From the NCBI GenBank assembly GCA_964454025.1, contig CAYVRP010000011.1, forward strand, positions 40,049 through 104,048: 64,000 bases of DNA. Direction: 5' to 3'. Each line of letters opens with the position of its first letter. The stretch's first letter is position 1. The translations under genes were made by a program, and so were the position numbers. This stretch comes from JAFGBI01 sp964454025 (GTDB taxonomy: Bacteria > Myxococcota_A > Polyangia > Polyangiales > Polyangiaceae). The notes under the pieces are model-generated. The model had not been told where the DNA came from. It made no database searches and worked only from the letters and a program-made list of their open reading frames with translations. Shown here in pieces: positions 59,348 to 64,000 of the stretch.

Positions 59348-59731
59348 ATGATCGATCTCGATTTCTCCAAGATGAATGGCCTGGTCACCGCGGTCGCGGT
59401 CGACGCGACGGACGGCGAGGTCCTGATGGTCGCGTACATGAACGCCGAGGCGTTCCGGCTCACGGCGGAGACGGGGATCGTCCATTACTACTCGCGCTCG
59501 CGCGACAAGCTCTGGAAGAAGGGCGAGTCGTCGGGCAACGTGCAGCGGGTGCGGGAGATCCGGGTCGACTGCGACCGGGACGCGATCGTGCTCCGCATCG
59601 ATCAGAGCGGTCCCGCGTGCCACGAGGGCTACAAGAGCTGCTTCTTCCGCACCCTGAGCCAGGACGGCGCCCTCGTCGAGAACCAGCCCCGCGTGATGGA
59701 TCCGGCGGCGATGTACGGAGGCAAGACGTGA
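59348..59731 (+). CDS. hisI: HisI, phosphoribosyl-AMP cyclohydrolase
   Basis: A 127-residue enzyme of histidine biosynthesis. It opens the purine ring of phosphoribosyl-AMP. The signature runs LMVAYMNAEAF, IVHYYSRSRDKLWKKGESSG and the metal-binding VREIRVDCDRDAIVLRIDQ with HEGYKSCFFR. It is the single-domain form without HisE. AGGAG lies six bases before a TTG at 59342 and twelve bases before the ATG, so a two-residue longer product is possible. Its stop overlaps the hisG start in a GTGA arrangement. Confidence 0.95.
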   Translation: MIDLDFSKMNGLVTAVAVDATDGEVLMVAYMNAEAFRLTAETGIVHYYSRSRDKLWKKGESSGNVQRVREIRVDCDRDAIVLRIDQSGPACHEGYKSCFFRTLSQDGALVENQPRVMDPAAMYGGKT

Positions 59732-60594
59732 GCAAGCTCAAGCTCGGGATCCCCAAGGGCTCGCTCGAGACGTCCACCATCGAACTGTTCCGCAAGGCCG
59801 GCTGGACCATCACCGTCTCCAGCCGGAGCTACTTTCCTGCCATCGACGACGACGACGTCGAGTGCATGCTGATCCGTCCCCAGGAGATGGCTCGGTACGT
59901 CGAGCTCGGCGTCATCGACGTCGCGCTCACCGGCAAGGACTGGATCCTCGACCACGATGTGGTGGAGGTCGCGGAGCTCGTCTACTCCAAGCAGCTCAAG
60001 CGCCCCGTCCGCTGGGTCGTGGCGGTGCCCGAGGCGTCGTCGATCCAGTCGGTGGCCGACCTCCAGGGCAAGCGCATCGCCACCGAGGCGGTGGCGCTCA
60101 CCGAGCGCTTCCTCGCCCAGCATGGCGTCGTCGCCCAGGTCGAGTTCTCCTGGGGCGCGACCGAGGTGAAGCCCCCGCACCTCGCCGACGCGATCGTGGA
60201 CGTGACGGAGACGGGCAGCTCGCTGCGGGCGAACAAGCTCCGGATCATCGCCGAGATCATGCAGTCCACCACGCGGCTCATCGCCAACCGGACCGCCTAC
60301 GCCGACGACGGCAAGCGAGCGAAGATCGATCGCTTCGCGATGCTGCTCACCGCCGCGCTCGCCGCTGACGGCAAGGTCGGGCTGATGCTCAACGTGCCCG
60401 AGGCGGGGCTCGGGCGGGTGGAGGCGATCCTGCCGAGCCTGAAGAGCCCCACCATCGCCAAGCTCCGGGCCGAGGGGTGGTACTCGGGCAGCACGATCGT
60501 GGACGAGAACGTCGTGCGCGACATCATCCCCGAGCTCAAGGCCGCCGGGGCCGAGGACATCGTAGAGTACCCGCTCAACAAGATCGTCGAGTGA
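59728..60594 (+). CDS. hisG: HisG, ATP phosphoribosyltransferase (long form)
   Basis: A 288-residue enzyme that catalyses the first step of histidine synthesis, joining ATP and PRPP. LGIPKGSLETSTIELFRKAG begins the catalytic part, DVALTGKDWI is a conserved loop, and ATEAVALTERFLAQHGV with VDVTETGSSLRAN is the PRPP-binding region. The extra 75 C-terminal residues (VGLMLNVPEAGLGRVEAILP) form the regulatory domain of the long form, which responds to histidine. GTG start at 59728. The other his genes are not in the window. Confidence 0.96.
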   Translation: MSKLKLGIPKGSLETSTIELFRKAGWTITVSSRSYFPAIDDDDVECMLIRPQEMARYVELGVIDVALTGKDWILDHDVVEVAELVYSKQLKRPVRWVVAVPEASSIQSVADLQGKRIATEAVALTERFLAQHGVVAQVEFSWGATEVKPPHLADAIVDVTETGSSLRANKLRIIAEIMQSTTRLIANRTAYADDGKRAKIDRFAMLLTAALAADGKVGLMLNVPEAGLGRVEAILPSLKSPTIAKLRAEGWYSGSTIVDENVVRDIIPELKAAGAEDIVEYPLNKIVE

Positions 60595-61094
60595 GCGGTC
60601 GGCCCGGGCCGTGCGCCGCCGAGCGGTCCCGGGCCAGCGCCGGTCGGGCCGGCGCGCGGGGCCGCCCGGCGGAGCGGCCCTGGAGAGCCGTGAGCGGGGC
60701 GCCCGCCGAGGGCGCCGATCACCGGGCGAGCGCGGGTCATGACGCTCGACGAGCTGGTCGACGCGTGGCGCGCTGGGCTCCTCGATGGCGCCGCCTGGTG
60801 GCGCGCGGAATCGCGCGCGTGGCGCTTGCCGCGCGACATCGACGCCGTCCGCGCGCGCAGGGATCGGGGGCCGTCGGGCCGGTGCCCTCCGGTGCTCCCG
60901 CGGGGCCGCGTCCGGTCACCGCCACGCGAGATCGGCTCGAGACCACACTCCCGGCGGCGGCGCCGGCCGCCGCGGGGCCGTTCGTCGGCGTGCCGGCGCC
61001 CACCGGCGCCCTCGGTCCCGCGGCGGCGGGGCGGACGGATCTCGCCGCGTCGAGCGGCTCCGGTTCGGCTCGGCACCGCCTCCCCGGCCGCCGA
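60595..61094. other. Intergenic region, possible short open frame
   Basis: 500 bp between hisG and the convergent glycerophosphodiesterase. From ATG 60739 a frame begins MTLDELVDAWRAGLLDGAAW, with some coding character for about 35 residues, but it then becomes Arg/Pro-rich and continues into antisense of the next gene. It could be a small gene with a later frameshift, or chance. No clear hairpin was seen. Confidence 0.3.
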
Positions 61095-61940
61095 TCAGCG
61101 CCCCGAGATGGGTCCCGCGACGTCGGCGAGGTCGCGCACGACGGCGACCAGACGATCCGGACGGTTGGTCATCAGTCCGTCCACGCCGAGGTGCAGGAGC
61201 TCACGCATGATCGCCGGGGCGTCGATCGTGAAGACGTGCACGAACAGACCGAGCGCGTGCGCGGCCTCGACGAACGGCCCGTCCACGACATCGAGGAGCG
61301 CTCTGCGCCGCGGCACCTGCAGCGCGTCGTAGCTCGGCCGGAGGCGCGGCGCGAGGCCGAGTCGGGTGGCGCCGAGGAACGTCGCCACCTCCAGCGGCCC
61401 CGCGGCCGTGGCCACGCGCCCGCGGCACCCCGACCGAAATCGCTCGATCACCGCCTGGGAGTGGGAGGCGACGATCAGGCGGTCGCCGTACCCGCCGAGC
61501 TCGATGACGTCGATCAGCCGCCCGACGATCGCCGGATCCGAGGGCTTCACGTCGACGTTGAACCGAACCCGAGGATCGAGGGCGAGCGCCTCCTCGAGGG
61601 TCGGGATCGTGACGCCGCGCCCCCGGAACGGGAAGGTCGAGCCGTCCCTGGTGAAGCGCCACCCCGCGTCGAGGCGGCGCAGGTCCGCGAGCGTGAGCTC
61701 CGCGATGGCGCCGTGACCGTCCGTGGTGCGGTCGACCGTCGGGTCGTGACAGAGGACGAGCTCGCCGTCCCGCGTCAGGTGCACGTCGGTTTCCAGGAAG
61801 TCGATCCCGGTCGCGATGGCCTGCTGGAACGCCAGGAGGGTATTTTCGGGCCAGAGGGCCGCGCCCCCGCGGTGAGCGAAGGTGGTCGGGCGGGACATGG
61901 CGAGCACGGGGCGGGGAGGACGAGCTGACATCGAGGGCAC
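61095..61940 (-). CDS. Glycerophosphodiester phosphodiesterase
   Basis: A 281-residue TIM-barrel enzyme that cleaves glycerophosphodiesters to glycerol 3-phosphate and an alcohol. FAHRGGAALWPENTLLAF, FLETDVHLTRDGELVLCHDP and FNVDVKPSD hold the HR, E, D, H and K residues of the family. The later AHALGLFVHVFTIDAP and MTNRPDRL also match. The start may be 61940 or the in-frame ATG at 61898, right before the conserved part; neither has a clear ribosome site. It probably supplies phospholipid breakdown products. Confidence 0.92.
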   Translation of the reverse strand: MPSMSARPPRPVLAMSRPTTFAHRGGAALWPENTLLAFQQAIATGIDFLETDVHLTRDGELVLCHDPTVDRTTDGHGAIAELTLADLRRLDAGWRFTRDGSTFPFRGRGVTIPTLEEALALDPRVRFNVDVKPSDPAIVGRLIDVIELGGYGDRLIVASHSQAVIERFRSGCRGRVATAAGPLEVATFLGATRLGLAPRLRPSYDALQVPRRRALLDVVDGPFVEAAHALGLFVHVFTIDAPAIMRELLHLGVDGLMTNRPDRLVAVVRDLADVAGPISGR

Positions 61941-61983
61941 GTTCTCGATTCGACAGGAGGGCGAGTGGGCCCAACCAGGGGGC

Positions 61984-63228
61984 TCAAGAGGGGATCCCGT
62001 GCGCCTTGACGAAGCGCTGCACCAGCGGGTGGCGGGCGTTGGAGCGGATGGCGAAGATCATCGCCTGCCGGACCCCCGCCTCGTTGCCGTCGAGCAACGC
62101 CAGCTCGGCGAGCACGTAGTGCGCCATCGTCAGCGTGGCGTCCTGCCTCAGCGCCCGGACGGCGACGCCGTGGAGCTCCCGGCGCTTGAGCAGCTTTTCG
62201 CCCGGGTGCTCGACGAGCAGGTACCGGGTCCACTCCGCGTAGACCGTGTACTCGGCCGCCGACGGCAGGAGCCGGACCGCCTCCAGGAACTCGGGCAAGG
62301 CGCGCGCGGGATCGCCTGCGAAGAGGTGGCGCTTGCCGGTTTCGAAGTGCTGCTCCGCCGCCAGGCGGTTCTGGTGCTGCTCGATCGCACGCGGCGGGCG
62401 CGGGGCCACCGGCGCGGGCGCGGGCTTTTCCGGAACGGGGGGGGGCGACAGCTTCGGCGGCGGCAGGGGCTCGGCGCCGCGGCGCGAGGGCGGCTCCGCC
62501 GCCTCGTCGCGCAGCACGGCGGCCCCGATCAGCAGCAACGTCGTCAGCAGCTGGGTGGCCCGGACGACGTCGAGCGGGCTCGACTGGACGAGCACGTCGG
62601 CCGAACGGGTCCCGTCCATCAACTTCAGCAGCGCCCGCTCGTCCGGCCCCAGATCCAGGATCGCCGCGGTGGCGGCACGATCGGCGCTCGCGTCCGGGTA
62701 CTGCCGACCCCCGCGCTCGCCCCACACCTCGCGGCAGCGATCCGGGTCGTAGAGGCGCCGGATCCCGTACCAGAGCACACGCGGCATCGGGCAGGGGAAG
62801 TGCGACACCTCCGCGACCGCCTCGGCGTCGGGGCGGAACGTCAGCTCCGCGTCCGGCCACTGCAGGCACCGCGCCACCTTGGCGCGCACCTGCTCCCGGA
62901 GCCCGTCGTTCACCTCCTCGGCGGTGATGAACCCGAGCGCGACCGCGACCTCCCCGAAGCGCGCCTGCTCGTTGTCAATCACGCAGCGGGTCATGCGATG
63001 GATGACGTCGGCGTACTGCTGCTGGGTGAGCTTGCCCTGGCGCACCAGGACGCGGCCGAGCGACTCTCCCAGCGTCCCCTCCTCGGCGCACCCCGGCGTC
63101 CCGGCGTCGAAATAGACGATGGTGACCAGTTGCTCCGCGCGCACCTCCAGCACGCCGGTCTGCCCCTCTTGGGCCAGCTGCAGGAGCTCGCTGACCACCC
63201 GGGGCACGACGAGCGAGGAGGCGGTCAT
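61984..63228 (-). CDS. DUF4388 (PATAN) domain protein with TPR-like C-terminus
   Basis: A 414-residue cytoplasmic protein. The N-terminal DUF4388 region has ELLQLAQEGQTGVLEVRAEQ with LVTIVYFDAGTPGCAEEGTL, then GRVLVRQGKLTQQQYADVI, GEVAVALGFITAEEVNDGL and LTFRPDAEAVAEV. A Pro/Ala linker is followed by a TPR-like helical end with HFETGKRHLFAGDPARALPE and EFLEAVRLLPSAAEY. It is a likely regulator or scaffold like the PATAN part of the protein at 26-29 kb. The ATG at 63228 was chosen because the conserved part begins there. Confidence 0.8.
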   Translation of the reverse strand: MTASSLVVPRVVSELLQLAQEGQTGVLEVRAEQLVTIVYFDAGTPGCAEEGTLGESLGRVLVRQGKLTQQQYADVIHRMTRCVIDNEQARFGEVAVALGFITAEEVNDGLREQVRAKVARCLQWPDAELTFRPDAEAVAEVSHFPCPMPRVLWYGIRRLYDPDRCREVWGERGGRQYPDASADRAATAAILDLGPDERALLKLMDGTRSADVLVQSSPLDVVRATQLLTTLLLIGAAVLRDEAAEPPSRRGAEPLPPPKLSPPPVPEKPAPAPVAPRPPRAIEQHQNRLAAEQHFETGKRHLFAGDPARALPEFLEAVRLLPSAAEYTVYAEWTRYLLVEHPGEKLLKRRELHGVAVRALRQDATLTMAHYVLAELALLDGNEAGVRQAMIFAIRSNARHPLVQRFVKAHGIPS

Positions 63229-63367
63229 GTCCTCGGCCACCGAGGCTTCACCGTAGCACAGTCCCCGCCTCGCCGGGGCAGCTTCGCCCGGGGGCTCACG
63301 GCCAGGATGGCGGCTCCCGACCCATGACGCCGCCGACACGGAGGTGGTAGCCTGCGCGGGCGCGCCC

Positions 63368-63742
63368 ATGGCCGCCCCCACGCTCGCCGTCCGCATCGAT
63401 CAGTGGCTCACCGCGGCGAGGATCTATCCCTCGCGGACCGCCGCCGCGCGAGCCTGTGACGGCGGGCTCGTCAAGCTGAACGACGCTGCCGTCCGTCCGA
63501 GCCACGCCCTGCGCGTCGGAGACCGGGTGGCGGCGCATGCCCCGCGGGGACTGTGCGTACTGGTGGTGACCGAGCTCGAGAGCCGGCGCCAGCCGCCGTC
63601 GCGCGCACGCGCGCTCTACGAGGACCATTCGCCGCCCCCGCCGCCGCCGGACGAGCGGGTCGCGTCTCGCCTCCGGGGTGCCGGGCGGCCCACCAAGGTC
63701 GAGCGCCGCGCCCTCGATCGCCTTCGGGCGCGGCTCGGCTAG
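63368..63742 (+). CDS. S4-domain RNA-binding protein, Hsp15 (HslR)-like
   Basis: A 124-residue protein with one S4 domain: VRIDQWLTAARIYPSRTAAA, ACDGGLVKLNDAAVRPSHAL and GDRVAAHAPRG. The C-terminal basic region GRPTKVERRALDRLRARLG is typical of Hsp15, which binds free 50S subunits carrying nascent chains after heat shock. It is divergent from the DUF4388 gene, 139 bp away. Confidence 0.85.
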   Translation: MAAPTLAVRIDQWLTAARIYPSRTAAARACDGGLVKLNDAAVRPSHALRVGDRVAAHAPRGLCVLVVTELESRRQPPSRARALYEDHSPPPPPPDERVASRLRGAGRPTKVERRALDRLRARLG

Positions 63743-63784
63743 CGGCTGCCGAAGATCGCGGGCGTCCCCGGCCGTGGGGTCCCC

Positions 63785-64000
63785 TCACTCCCCGTCTTTT
63801 TCACCCTTGCCTTCCCCGGGATCGCCCTCTCCTTCCTCCTCTTCCCCCTTCTCGCTCTCCTCCTCTTCCTCCTCCTCGTCTTCTTGCTCCTTCGCCTGCC
63901 CTGCGGCCGCTTCGGCGGGGGCGGGCGGCGGGGTGAGCACGGGCTGCGGCGCCGGCGGCACGTTCGGGGGCGGGACCGGGGGCGGTGCCGGGGGAGCCGG
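63785..64000 (-). CDS. C-terminal end of a Pro-rich, very acidic protein, partial
   Basis: The last 71 codons of a minus-strand gene whose start lies right of the window. The visible part is proline-rich (about 30 residues, PPP runs) followed by a strongly acidic, Lys-containing tail (EEEEEEE and EGEGDPGEGKGEKDGE) ending at TGA 63785. It looks like a disordered C-terminus. The main domain is outside the window, so no function can be given. Confidence 0.65.
   Translation of the reverse strand, partial: PAPPAPPPVPPPNVPPAPQPVLTPPPAPAEAAAGQAKEQEDEEEEEEESEKGEEEEGEGDPGEGKGEKDGE

Noticed and set aside
60739..61332. 197-residue plus-strand frame after hisG
   Set aside because: Only the first 35 residues look protein-like; the remainder is Arg/Pro-rich and antisense to the glycerophosphodiesterase gene.

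Overview
The DNA is very GC-rich and densely coded. It looks like a chromosomal segment of a myxobacterium-type bacterium (phylum Myxococcota). The evidence is a C-terminal sorting tail of MYXO-CTERM type on a beta-helix protein (5299-6915), two DUF4388/PATAN-domain proteins (25997-29221 and 61984-63228), many Gly/Thr/Ala-rich lipoproteins, GTG starts, and long runs of genes that overlap by four bases. No rRNA, tRNA, CRISPR array or insertion sequence was recognised.

Left edge (1-2.7 kb): a minus-strand operon dsrO-dsrP-aprB runs off the window. AprB is the iron-sulfur subunit of dissimilatory APS reductase. DsrO and DsrP are the periplasmic ferredoxin and the NrfD-type quinone-side subunits of the DsrMKJOP complex. 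This implies dissimilatory sulfur metabolism, unusual for this kind of genome. The divergent intergenic region to mscS carries a perfect 10-bp inverted repeat, a candidate operator.

3.6-17.1 kb: accessory and cell-surface genes. These are a multipass membrane protein, the MYXO-CTERM beta-helix protein, lipoproteins, a stand-alone NFACT-R protein, an amidohydrolase, a GFA-family protein and a secreted esterase. Two decayed genes are also here: a von Willebrand A-domain remnant (about 11.8-12.1 kb) and a B12-binding radical SAM gene that has lost its radical SAM core and has two frame changes (15.6-17.1 kb).

17.1-25.3 kb: a tight minus-strand operon with 4-base overlaps. It encodes a nucleotide-sugar epimerase, an ArnB-like aminotransferase, an ArnC/GtrB-like polyprenyl-phosphate glycosyltransferase, an ATP-grasp ligase, a methyltransferase, a flippase-like membrane protein and, one base further on, an N6-adenine DNA methyltransferase. 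The first six genes read like a pathway that builds and modifies a lipid-linked aminosugar.

25.4-45.4 kb: a response regulator, a 1074-residue receiver-like/DUF4388/J-like fusion, a tiny membrane protein, folK, a partial ATP synthase operon (b', b, delta, alpha, gamma, without a, c, beta or epsilon), lipoproteins, a GT28-like protein, a DUF2752 pair, a solute-binding protein with an FG-GAP partner, a hybrid histidine kinase lacking its phospho-acceptor histidine, and gpmA.

45.8-64 kb: three glycosyltransferases, the potassium transporter Kup, an intact B12-binding radical SAM protein, a sugar-kinase-like protein and surface proteins. These are followed by hisI-hisG, a glycerophosphodiesterase, a DUF4388-TPR protein, an Hsp15-like S4 protein, and the acidic C-terminus of a gene cut by the right edge.
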